DNA of 64,000 nt from M3007 sp044226205 (GTDB taxonomy: Bacteria; Bacteroidota; Bacteroidia; Chitinophagales; Saprospiraceae). Shown here one piece after another: positions 1 to 8,700 of the stretch. The notes beneath the pieces were generated by a model. It ran no database searches and had not been told where the DNA came from. It was given only the letters and a program-made list of their open reading frames with translations. Location of the stretch: the NCBI GenBank assembly GCA_044226205.1, contig JBGAHL010000002.1, positions 62,001 to 126,000 of the forward strand. The letters are read 5' to 3'. Each line of letters starts with the position of its first letter. The stretch's first letter is position 1. A program made the translations under genes and the position numbers.

Positions 1-1428
1 CAGCCGCCCCGCTTTTTCGAGCAGCCAGTCGCGCTCTGCGGCCTGTGGGCGGGCCAGAATTCGCCGGCACAGGCGCTCGCCCCGCGCCTTGTCGCGCGGG
101 CGGGAACGAATGATTTGTAAAAGCAGGTTGACAAAATCGCCGTTGGCTTTGCGCAGGGCGGCCGGCATGTATTTGCGGGAGGCGCGGGCGATAAAAATCT
201 TGAACGCGCCGGCTTTGTACGACAACAACTCCGACCCGAGTTCGTACAATATCTTCAATTCGAGGCGTTTGCCGGGCAAGGAATAATCGAGGTATTCGTA
301 AGTCGGCGCCAGGTGGTCGAGCGCTTGTTGATAGGCCCTGATCGCAAAATAATAACAGGCAAGGTTGAGCCGATACAGATCGAAACTGGAGTTTTCACCC
401 AGCACCCGGCCCTTGTGCGCCTCGATAAAACCCAGCGCCCAGTCGAAATTGCCGCAGCGCAACGCGGCGGTTGTCACGGCCAGGTAAGCGCTGTGCGGAA
501 TTTTGTTGCCTTCGTAGTACAGGTAGCCCCGTTCCAGGCTTTCCACCTGCAACTGGTGGTAAAACGGCAGAAGATTGTCCTCCCCGGCATTGATCAACAG
601 GGCGCAAGTGCTGCGCAGATAGGAGTAAAAATCCTTGAGCACCGCGGGGTCGAGCATCGGCCCGTGTTGGCGGAGCAATTCGGCCAGCGCCCGAAAGTCG
701 TCGAGCGGTGGCGGCTCCTGGCTCAGCAAGCGATTGATTTTGAAGGAAATAAGCAACAAAGGCGAAGCCTGCAACAAGTGCTCCGGCACCTCGATGGCCA
801 TATTTGCGACGTCGCTTTGCAGGCCGGGCTGGTCCAGCCGGGTCACCTTTTGCTGCAGCAGGTACTGGTTGAGCAGGTTGAGGCGCATGAGGTGATAGTA
901 CCCGTCGAGGGCCGACAAGGCAATGGGCACATTGAGATCCGTACGCAGGTAATTGTGATCGGTTTCGTGCAAAAACATCGCGTATTCCGCGTCGAAGCGG
1001 TCGCGGCTGTCCTGGGGTTTGCCGCCCGGGGTGGCGCGTTGCTTGCGGACGAGTTTGGACAAAGCCTGGTTTTGCCAGCTGTCGAGCCCACGCGCCTGCA
1101 AAATTTTTAGCCAGACGAGTTGTTGCCCGACCGAGCCTTCCTGTTCCTGATAATACAGCCCGAGTAAAAAGCGCCTGAGGATTTTGCCGGCTTCCACCAT
1201 GACTTTTTCGAGGCGGCCCGGCGCTTTGCCAGGGAAAAGCAGTTGCTGGACCCTGACTTTATCGGGTTGCTCGCCATTGTCGGTTTCTATCAAAAGTCTG
1301 AGCAGGGCAAGCGCAGATGCCTGGCGCTGCAAGGTCGCCGGCGGAAGCCCGGATGTATAATGCAGAAATGCAGCGCGTTCATCGGGCCTCAGGGTTTTGA
1401 TTAATGCCATCAGGTAAGTTCCTTCCAT
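1..1428 (-). CDS. Helical-repeat (TPR-like) protein of unknown function, C-terminus cut off by the window edge
   Basis: An open frame runs on the minus strand from an ATG at 1428 (or one at 1410, six codons later) to the window edge with no stop, giving about 475 residues. The protein is Leu-, Arg- and Tyr-rich and alpha-helical in character, with no signal peptide or membrane segment. Its N-terminus (MALIKTLRPDERAAFLHY) has the same layout as the proteins at 36713 and 60643: a short helix ending in 'L.p.E...f..f', then helical repeats. I see no catalytic motif and assign no function; a scaffold or interaction role is only inference from the fold. It is divergent from the secreted FnIII protein at 1539. 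The reading frame is convincing because it stays open and has regular helical periodicity, whereas the plus-strand frames here do not resemble proteins. Confidence 0.75.
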   Translation of the reverse strand, partial: MEGTYLMALIKTLRPDERAAFLHYTSGLPPATLQRQASALALLRLLIETDNGEQPDKVRVQQLLFPGKAPGRLEKVMVEAGKILRRFLLGLYYQEQEGSVGQQLVWLKILQARGLDSWQNQALSKLVRKQRATPGGKPQDSRDRFDAEYAMFLHETDHNYLRTDLNVPIALSALDGYYHLMRLNLLNQYLLQQKVTRLDQPGLQSDVANMAIEVPEHLLQASPLLLISFKINRLLSQEPPPLDDFRALAELLRQHGPMLDPAVLKDFYSYLRSTCALLINAGEDNLLPFYHQLQVESLERGYLYYEGNKIPHSAYLAVTTAALRCGNFDWALGFIEAHKGRVLGENSSFDLYRLNLACYYFAIRAYQQALDHLAPTYEYLDYSLPGKRLELKILYELGSELLSYKAGAFKIFIARASRKYMPAALRKANGDFVNLLLQIIRSRPRDKARGERLCRRILARPQAAERDWLLEKAGRL

Positions 1429-1538
1429 GGAGACTATCAGGGGTCGCGGAATACGCCGCCAAAAGTGTAACAAATTTCCTAAAGTGAAGTCCTGATTTTT
1501 GCCTGATAACCGATCATAACAACTTCATTTTAATAAAG

Positions 1539-2231
1539 ATGAAAAACCTTACGCTTCATTGCCAGGCCTTGGCCGCGGCCCTGCTTTGCACATCCTTGAT
1601 GTTGTCGGCCGCCAATTCTTCCACCGTTTTTTTATCACAGGACCCTTGTTCGCTGGCTGCTCCTTCCAGCCTTGGAGCCACCGTTACGAGCCCCAGTTCC
1701 GCCACACTCAACTGGTCGGCGGTCAGTGGCGCCTATGGGTACAGGGTGCGCGTCCAACCCCTGCCCGAAGGCGCGCCGGTAGCCGATTTTCTGTCGTTCA
1801 GCCTGAGTGCGGGCATTAGCGGCCTGACGTCGGGGGCTACGTATCGTTGCCTGGTATCAGCCGTGTGCTCCGACAACTCCGAATCACCCGGGCAGGGAAA
1901 TTCAATCGTGATCGATATCATCATCAATTACAACTCGCCGCCGGACGAAGCCACCGCGACCTTCCTGCCCGACAGCGTGCAGCCGGAACCCGTTGTCCTG
2001 GGCAATCCTTTTCGGGAAACACTGAAAATTTATCAGGCAGGCGTTCGCGCCGGGGTATGTCGCGTACGATTGTACAACACGAGCGGCCGACTGGTGCTGG
2101 ATCAAACGGCGAACTGGTCAGCCGACGGAGAAATCACGCTCCACACCTTTTCACTACCGCCCGGATGCTACACGCTTATCGTCGATACAGGTGGCCGCCG
2201 CCGTGTTTTACAAGTACTGAAACACGAATAA
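1539..2231 (+). CDS. Small secreted fibronectin type III protein with T9SS sorting domain
   Basis: 230 residues. Residues 1-26 form a signal peptide (MKNLTLHCQALAAALLCTSL, then an alanine-rich c-region). Residues about 40-130 look like one fibronectin type III domain, with the typical 'atLnWsaVsGAygYrVrvqp' beta strands. Residues about 155-230 match a type A T9SS C-terminal domain: an NPF start, the 'vrLYNTSGRLV' strand and a final 'lppGcYtLiv...grrvlqvlk' strand. The product is therefore expected to be exported by Sec, passed through the outer membrane by T9SS and anchored or released. No catalytic domain is present, so it may be a binding or structural surface protein. The start fits the signal peptide. 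Confidence 0.85.
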   Translation: MKNLTLHCQALAAALLCTSLMLSAANSSTVFLSQDPCSLAAPSSLGATVTSPSSATLNWSAVSGAYGYRVRVQPLPEGAPVADFLSFSLSAGISGLTSGATYRCLVSAVCSDNSESPGQGNSIVIDIIINYNSPPDEATATFLPDSVQPEPVVLGNPFRETLKIYQAGVRAGVCRVRLYNTSGRLVLDQTANWSADGEITLHTFSLPPGCYTLIVDTGGRRRVLQVLKHE

Positions 2232-2255
2232 CGGGCCGGAAGGAGCAGGTTTGAA

Positions 2256-3035
2256 CTACCACTTCAGGTTCAAACTCTCTTCGGTGTCGATGTATTTCAG
2301 TTTCAATGCGCCTCCTTTCACGCCCGAAGGGAGCACAAACTGTATTTCCCCTTCGGTGCTGGCGTGCGACTCGGCCAGCAGGTTGAGGTCGTTGGACGGC
2401 GCCTGGGCGGGCGAGCCGTCGGCGGGGACAAAACGAAAACTTGAGGTCCAGAAATTGATGGGCCGGCGGTACGCCAAAACCGGTGAGCAAAGCAGCCGGA
2501 TATTGAGCCGGTTTTTGGAAGGGCTGAGTTTTTCGATGCGGGCCTCCAGGATTTGGTAGCCGACCTCGTCGCTGTTCTGTATCAGCTTGACGGAATTGCC
2601 GTCGGGTAGTTGTACCGCGCTGCCCGCCGTCGTGGTTTCTACCGCAGTTTGGGCGTTGGTATCCGGACGGAACCAGCCCAGGGCATAACCTGTGAGCAAT
2701 GCCACTGCCGCAAACATGGCGGCCAATGCGAGGTACAAACGTCGCTGTTTTCCCCGGGTGGGCGCGACGCTGGCGGTTTTTGAAACGGGTTCGAGCCCTC
2801 CCATAAGCGTGAGCAATCCGGCATTGACCTGGTTGGTCTGCCGCATGGTTTCTTCGTGGCTGATGAGCCCCAGGGCACTGTCTTCTTCTATTTTTTCCCA
2901 ACGGGAACGCAGCAGGACGCACTCGTCGTAGAGCTCGCCATAGTTGTTTTGCGCCCATTGCATCAGGGTATCGATGGCTGCTTCGGTCTGGTTATCGGCC
3001 AGCAGGGAGCGGATCTTTTCTCGGAGGTCGGTCAT
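2256..3035 (-). CDS. EAD11-like N-terminal domain, one membrane span and a beta-rich extracytoplasmic domain
   Basis: 259 residues from the ATG at 3035; a longer frame upstream to 3293 overlaps the fni promoter and looks non-coding. Residues 1-80 (MTDLREKIRSLLADNQTEAA, then '..LL.SRwekie...GLIShEE...t.NqvnagLL') closely resemble effector-associated domain 11, a small helical adaptor known from bacterial conflict and signalling proteins. Residues about 98-118 form one hydrophobic span preceded by KQRR. The remaining about 140 residues are beta-rich and would lie in the periplasm. No protease, nucleotide-binding or nuclease effector is visible in the protein or next to it, which is unusual for EAD proteins. 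The gene is divergent from fni. EAD11 is a by-eye assignment; the C-terminal domain is unrecognised. Confidence 0.7.
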   Translation of the reverse strand: MTDLREKIRSLLADNQTEAAIDTLMQWAQNNYGELYDECVLLRSRWEKIEEDSALGLISHEETMRQTNQVNAGLLTLMGGLEPVSKTASVAPTRGKQRRLYLALAAMFAAVALLTGYALGWFRPDTNAQTAVETTTAGSAVQLPDGNSVKLIQNSDEVGYQILEARIEKLSPSKNRLNIRLLCSPVLAYRRPINFWTSSFRFVPADGSPAQAPSNDLNLLAESHASTEGEIQFVLPSGVKGGALKLKYIDTEESLNLKW

Positions 3036-3096
3036 GTCGGTTAGTTTTACGGGGGCTAATATCTGTAAAACAGCGCGCAACCTTCCGCAACGGACA

Positions 3097-3123
3097 TTGT
3101 TTTCCTGCCAAATTTTACCTTTG
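3097..3123 (+). promoter_or_regulatory. Putative Bacteroidota-type promoter of fni-mvaA
   Basis: TACCTTTG at 3116-3123 matches the -7 consensus TAnnTTTG, with a TTG at 3097-3099 as a possible upstream element (16-base spacer, shorter than usual). It lies 25 bases ahead of the fni ATG. Confidence 0.45.
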
Positions 3124-3148
3124 TCGCCCAGCCGTCCACCTTTTGCAC

Positions 3149-4201
3149 ATGGCCGAAACACCCGCTTCCATACCACCGTCCGACGACCCGACTGCTGTAA
3201 GCCGCAAGCAGGATCATATCGAAATGGCTTTTCAAAGCCGTGTCGAAAGCGGCGAACTGGATCGTCGTTTTTACTACGAACCCCTGTTGGCAAAACACCC
3301 CGACCCCTCGCAGGCCTTCGCGCCGTTTGCGTTTCTCGGCAAAAATCTGCGCGCGCCCTTGTGGGTGTCGTCGATGACCGGCGGCACGGCCCTCGCCAAC
3401 GTGATCAACCACAACCTGGCGCGAGCCTGCGCCGAATTTGGCATGGGAATGGGGCTGGGATCGTGCCGGCAATTGCTGCACAACGACCAGTATCTGCCCG
3501 ATTTCGACGTGCGCGACACCATCGGCCCCGACCTGCCGCTGTATGCCAACCTCGGCGTGGCGCAACTGGAACAATTGCTGCACAACCAGTCGCTCGACCA
3601 ACTGAACCGCCTCCTGGCCAAATTGCGGGCCGACGGCCTCATCGTCCACGTCAACCCTTTGCAGGAAGCCATGCAGCCCGAGGGCGACCGTTTTGCGCGC
3701 CCGCCGCTGGAAACAATCCAGGAGTTATTGGAAAAGACTGATTTTCAAATTATTGTAAAAGAAGTCGGGCAAGGTTTCGGGCCGGCCAGTCTGCGCGCAC
3801 TCTTGCAAATGCCGCTCGCGGCCATCGAATTTGCAGCGGCAGGCGGCACCAATTTTGCCCGGCTGGAACTGCTGCGCAGCGAGCCCATGCGCCGCCAGAT
3901 CTTCGACCGGCTTTCGGCAGTGGGACACAGCGCCGACGACATGGTCGGGTTTGCCCAAACGGCAGTTGCCGAACTCGGCGACCGCTGCAAGGTGCGTCAT
4001 CTCATCCTCTCCGGCGGCGTGCGCGACTTCCTCGACGGGTTTTATTTGCTAGAAAAATCGCCGCTGCCGGCCGTCTATGGCCAGGCATCCGGCTTCCTCA
4101 AACACGCCCGCGGCGACTATGCCGAGTTGCAGGCTTTCGTGCAGGCCCAATTGCAAGGCCTGGCGCTGGCCAAAGCATTTTTGACCATTAAAAAATCCTG
4201 A
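3149..4201 (+). CDS. fni: Isopentenyl-diphosphate delta-isomerase, type II (FMN-dependent)
   Basis: 350 residues from the ATG at 3149; a TTG two codons upstream is also possible. The enzyme interconverts isopentenyl and dimethylallyl diphosphate in isoprenoid synthesis, using reduced FMN. Family features seen are the N-terminal 'RKqdHIe' element (residues about 20-26), the SSMTGGT motif (about 75-80), the 'GlGScRqLL' FMN-binding loop, 'HVNPLQEAMQPEGD' (about 170-183) and the 'AAGGTNFARLEL' segment near 230. The length fits the type II family. It lies 63 bases upstream of HMG-CoA reductase on the same strand, so both are probably co-transcribed. The pairing points to a mevalonate rather than an MEP route, although the other mevalonate genes are not in view. 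Confidence 0.95.
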   Translation: MAETPASIPPSDDPTAVSRKQDHIEMAFQSRVESGELDRRFYYEPLLAKHPDPSQAFAPFAFLGKNLRAPLWVSSMTGGTALANVINHNLARACAEFGMGMGLGSCRQLLHNDQYLPDFDVRDTIGPDLPLYANLGVAQLEQLLHNQSLDQLNRLLAKLRADGLIVHVNPLQEAMQPEGDRFARPPLETIQELLEKTDFQIIVKEVGQGFGPASLRALLQMPLAAIEFAAAGGTNFARLELLRSEPMRRQIFDRLSAVGHSADDMVGFAQTAVAELGDRCKVRHLILSGGVRDFLDGFYLLEKSPLPAVYGQASGFLKHARGDYAELQAFVQAQLQGLALAKAFLTIKKS

Positions 4202-4233
4202 CCCTACAACAGGCTCCTGCACACGCGGACAGC

Positions 4234-4265
4234 CCATCGCTCCATCGTTCAATCGTCCAATCGAA
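4234..4265 (+). repeat. Four degenerate 8-bp tandem repeats abutting the mvaA start
   Basis: CCATCGCT, CCATCGTT, CAATCGTC and CAATCGAA follow one another and end on the first base of the mvaA ATG. They occupy the position where a ribosome-binding site would be. Function unknown. Confidence 0.6.
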
Positions 4266-5611
4266 TGTCTGTTTCCATATCCGGCTTTTCCAAACTCAGC
4301 AAAGCGCAAAAAATCGAATGGCTGACGCGCACTTTTTGCGCCGATCCGGCAAGCGCCGCCGCCTTGCTCGACAGCTGGCAACATGCCGACCCCGCGGTAC
4401 AAAAAGTGGTCGACGGCTTCACCGAAAACGTGGTGTCGAACTTCCCCTTCCCGTTCAGCATTGCACCCAACTTTTTGATAAACAACAGGTTGTATGCCGT
4501 CCCGATGGTCATTGAGGAAAGCAGCGTGGTGGCCGCGGCTTCGGCCGCTGCCAAATTCTGGCTCGATCGCGGCGGTTTTCACACGGAGGTGGTGGACACC
4601 GTCAAACTCGGCCAGGTGCATTTCCGCTGGGCCGGGGCGCCCGAACGGCTGCGCGCGCTTTTCCCTGCGCTAAAAGCCCGTCTGCTGGAATCGACGCTCG
4701 ACCTGACCGCCAACATGAAACAGCGGGGCGGCGGCATCCGCGACATCGAACTGCTTGATTTCACGGCTCTCGAACCGCGTTATTTCCAACTCCGCGCCTC
4801 GTTTGAAACCTGCGACAGCATGGGCGCCAATTTCATCAACTCGGTGCTCGAACGGTTTGCCGACACGCTCGAACAGTTTTTTACCCAAAATCCCGAACTC
4901 AACGACACCGAACGCGACGTGGACGTGGTCATGTCCATCCTCTCCAACTACACGCCCGACTGCCTCGTGCGCGCCTGGGTCGAGTGCCCTACCGCTTCGT
5001 TCGAGTCCGAAATTCGCGGGCGCGGCCTCGACATGGACGCCGATGAACTGGCCGAACGTTTCGCCACCGCAGTCCGCATCGCCACCATCGATCCGTATCG
5101 CGCCACCACACACAACAAAGGCATTTTCAACGGCATCGACGCCGTGGTGCTGGCCACTGGCAATGATTTCCGGGCCATCGAAGCCTGCGGCCACACCTAT
5201 GCCGCCCGCGACGGACAGTACCGCAGCCTGAGCCGCTGTACCATCCGCGATGGCATTTTTCACTTTGAACTCGAAATTCCCCTGGCCATGGGCACGGTGG
5301 GCGGCCTGACGGCCCTGCATCCGCTTGCTCGGCTCTCGCTCGAACTGCTGGGCCACCCTTCCGCCCGGGAGCTCATGCAAATTGTCGCGGCAGTGGGCCT
5401 CGCTCAAAATTTCGCCGCCGTGCGCTCACTCGTCACCACCGGCATTCAGCAGGGGCACATGAAAATGCACCTGACCAATATTCTCAACCACCTGGGCGCC
5501 AGCGAAACGGAAAGCGCGGCAGCACAGACTTATTTTACGGGCCAAACGGTCAGTTTCAGCGCGGTGCGAACGTTTCTCGATCAAACGCGGCAGTCGGGTC
5601 AGGCGGTTTAA
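4265..5611 (+). CDS. mvaA: Hydroxymethylglutaryl-CoA reductase, class II (degradative-type)
   Basis: 448 residues. It catalyses the HMG-CoA/mevalonate conversion with NAD(P)H. Class II features are visible: TENVVS with the catalytic Glu (about 53), 'CDSMGANFIN' (about 182-191, equivalent to the family DAMGMN segment), 'HNKGIFNGID' with the catalytic Lys (about 282), 'TGNDFRAIEA', 'GTVGGLTALHP' near 345 and 'QQGHMKMHL' with the catalytic His near 397. In Bacteroidota with the mevalonate pathway this class is thought to act in the biosynthetic direction, and its position directly behind fni supports that. A bidirectional terminator follows. Confident. Confidence 0.95.
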   Translation: MSVSISGFSKLSKAQKIEWLTRTFCADPASAAALLDSWQHADPAVQKVVDGFTENVVSNFPFPFSIAPNFLINNRLYAVPMVIEESSVVAAASAAAKFWLDRGGFHTEVVDTVKLGQVHFRWAGAPERLRALFPALKARLLESTLDLTANMKQRGGGIRDIELLDFTALEPRYFQLRASFETCDSMGANFINSVLERFADTLEQFFTQNPELNDTERDVDVVMSILSNYTPDCLVRAWVECPTASFESEIRGRGLDMDADELAERFATAVRIATIDPYRATTHNKGIFNGIDAVVLATGNDFRAIEACGHTYAARDGQYRSLSRCTIRDGIFHFELEIPLAMGTVGGLTALHPLARLSLELLGHPSARELMQIVAAVGLAQNFAAVRSLVTTGIQQGHMKMHLTNILNHLGASETESAAAQTYFTGQTVSFSAVRTFLDQTRQSGQAV

Positions 5612-5657
5612 TTCAGCATTGCCATTGCGCTATTTCTCAAAAGGGTTTTCAAAAAAA

Positions 5658-5692
5658 CAGCCCTGGAAGAGTATCGGAACCTTCCAGGGCTG
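5658..5692. terminator. Bidirectional intrinsic terminator between mvaA and the metalloprotease gene
   Basis: A perfect 12-bp stem (CAGCCCTGGAAG / CTTCCAGGGCTG) with an 11-base loop, flanked by seven A upstream and a T-run downstream. It can serve both convergent genes. Confidence 0.9.
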
Positions 5693-5715
5693 AATTATTT
5701 TTTCTCCAAATCTAT

Positions 5716-8700
5716 TTACTGCACAATCAGTTTACGCGCTGTTTTGCCTTTGGCATTTTCCACCGAAACGGCGTAAACGCCGCGCGGGAGATCCTGCACG
5801 TCGAGGTTCAGCGAGCCCGAGCCGGCGCCGGCCGACCAGCTGCGCACCAGGCGTCCCGAGGCATCGTAGAGGCCCACGCGGGTGTCGTCGGCAAGCGGCG
5901 TATTGAAACGAAGGGTCGTAAATCCGTTGGTCGGGTTGGGCGCCATCACAAAATCGAGGGCCGTGACCGGCTCTTTCACACCGACACCGAAGGGCTGCAC
6001 GACGTAAGTACCGGTCAGGAAGCCGCCTTCGCCGTCGGTTACCGCGAAACGGAAGTGGTCTTCACCCGGGCCGCCGTAGTCGAAATAGCGCAGCGCGCCG
6101 TTGTCGATATCCGCCTGCGTAAACTGGTCGCCGGGGTGCATGATGCCCGACCAGTTTTTCTCAAGGTGCCCTTTCGAGGGCACGGTCATGAGGGTGTAGG
6201 TGAGCTGGCCTGCCGGGTTGTTGGCGTCTTCCACTTTCAGCAGGTCGGTGGAAATGACCATGTTAAGCCCTGTTTCGAGCACCAGCGGATTGTTGTTGAT
6301 AAGCACGGGCGCGTTGAGCGCGGCATTGGAGCAAATCTCGAGTTCGAAGCCGGTGATCTGGCCGCCGGAGCCCGTTTCATTGTCTTTAACCCGAAGTTTC
6401 CAGGCGCCGGTGGCATTTTTTCCGTTGAAATCGGACAGGTTGCCGAAGGGGTTGTACACGATACCCGTGTTGGGCGGCGGACAGGGGAAAATGCCCACCG
6501 CGGCATCGTCGAAACCGATGTTGAATACCGGCACGCTCTGGGCGCACTTGTCTTTCCAGAGCAGCACGTTGGTGCCGTCGGGGCCGATCAGGCGCACTTC
6601 CAGGTTGATGAAATAATCGTGGAAGCCGGTGATTTTTTTCACGTTGATATCACTGATCGTGCCGCCGTTGCCGATGTTGATCGTAGACTCGACGGTGGGC
6701 GTGCCGTTGGCCGGAATGCTGACCGGCACGTCGTTGGCAGCAAGTACGGTACAGGCTTCGACAACGGTCGAAAAGGCATAGGGTTCCGACCAGGGACCGT
6801 TGCCGCATTCGTTGGTGGGCCGTACGTGCCAGTAGTACACATGGCCTTTTTCCAGTACGACAGGTACTTTGAACGTATCCACCGTGGCGCCGTATTTCGT
6901 GGAGATCAGCGTTGCCGCGTCGAAAGACGGGTTGTTGGCCACTTCAATGTCGTATTTATCGGCATCCACGGCAGGGGCCCAGCGCAAAACGGGGGTTTGC
7001 ACCACGTCGGTAGAGCCGTCGAGCGGTTGCTGCAGGGCGAAGCCGGAAAGGTCGTTGGAGACGACCGTCACATCGGTGTTGAGCGTGAAATTGCTGGTAG
7101 CCGAAGCGCCTTCGATCGCCACCGTGTACTGGCCTTCGGCCGTGCCGAGGGGGTAATTGATGCTCATCACCGAGGATTGACCCGGCTGAACGGGGTTCGG
7201 GCTGAAGGTAGCCGTTGCGCCGGCTGGCAGGCCGCTGGCGCTCAATGTGATCGGTTCGCTGAATCCCGAAAGGCTGCTCGTCGTGAGCGCGGTGGTGTAC
7301 GTCGTGGGCGCGCAAGCCTGCACGGTCAGTTCTCCCGGGCAGAAGTTGAATCCGGGCTGATCGGGCTGGAGGATGGTGATATTGGCGTTGGACAGGTCGA
7401 AGAAGATGTTGTTGGCGGCTTCGATCTTGAGACGCAGGGTACTACCGACGATATCGGGCACCTGGATGCAGCAGGAGCCGGTGTTGGGCACGTTGCCCGC
7501 CAGCGTGACCGGGAAGGTCTGGCCGCTGTTGAGGCTCAGTACGATGTTGACGGTCGGGCAATTCACCGGCGACTTGTCGGTATTGGCCACATCCCAGGTG
7601 ATCACGCGGTATTCGCCCACTCGCCAGGTAATGCCCGACGTGTTGGGGTAAGTTACTTTGAAAGGACCGGCCTGGTCGGTTACGTTAAACTGCACGTCGT
7701 CCCACACCACGCCGCCGGCGCCGGGGTGATTGTCGCGTACCGTGACTTTGAAAGTCAGTTTACGCGAGTAATCGGGCATGTATTCCTGCACCGTGGAGGT
7801 GTTGGTAATCAGGCTGATAAATTTCGGGAAAAGGCGGGTCGGGCTGGCCACAGGTTTGAAAGAACGGAAAATGGGCGCAGTGGTCTGCGGGTCGGCCAGC
7901 GTGCCTTCGGGACCGAGGTCGTACTCTTCCCAGCAATAAGTCAGGTCGTCGCCGTCGGGGTCGGAGCCTTCGGCGGTAAGGCCAAAAGGCGTCAGCATCG
8001 GGATGTAAAAACCATCGGTCAAAGGAATCGACACCGACGGGAAATTATTGTCCGTAGTCGTATTCGCGCCACAGGTACTGCCTGCCTGCTGGGTAGTAAA
8101 CACACGGGCCTGCTCGATAGACGCGATGTGGTAGTAGTCGTCGCGGTTGCCGATAATCTCGGGATCGCAGGTCGTGGCATAGCTCATGATCGTGGAGCCG
8201 CCGCCCGGCTCATAAGCCGTGGAGCCTGTGCGGGCATCGGCGGCCGGCGGGCAGGAATTGAAAGTATGCGTGGCAGAGAACTGGTGCCCCATTTCGTGGG
8301 CCGCGATCAGGTAAAATGCCGAACCCGTGGGCTGAGGCAGCGAAGAACCTGCGCGGGCCTTGTCCACCTGCGTACACACGCCCGACAGCGAAGCAATACC
8401 GGCAACATACACACCGCCCGGAGGGTCAACCTGTGTAAAAACGTGGCCGATGTCGTAGTTGTTGATGCCTACGCGTTGATTGGTCGGCGCGGGGTTCTGG
8501 TTGAACCAGGAAGTGACCAGGTCGCCGTCGTAGGGGTCGGTAGCGGGGTCGAAATAAATCAGGGTGTCGTTGTTCGGAATCAGTTCGAGCCTGACGCCGA
8601 AGTCGCGCTCCTGAATGGCCGTGATAAAATCGATGGCATCCACGATCTCGCTCATGACCAGGGGCTTGGTGCCGCCGTGAAAAATCGAGTATTCAGCCTG

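Noticed and set aside
3036..3293. N-terminal extension of the EAD11-like protein
   Set aside because: It would run through the fni promoter and start, and the added residues are basic and unstructured; the ATG at 3035 begins exactly where the domain does.
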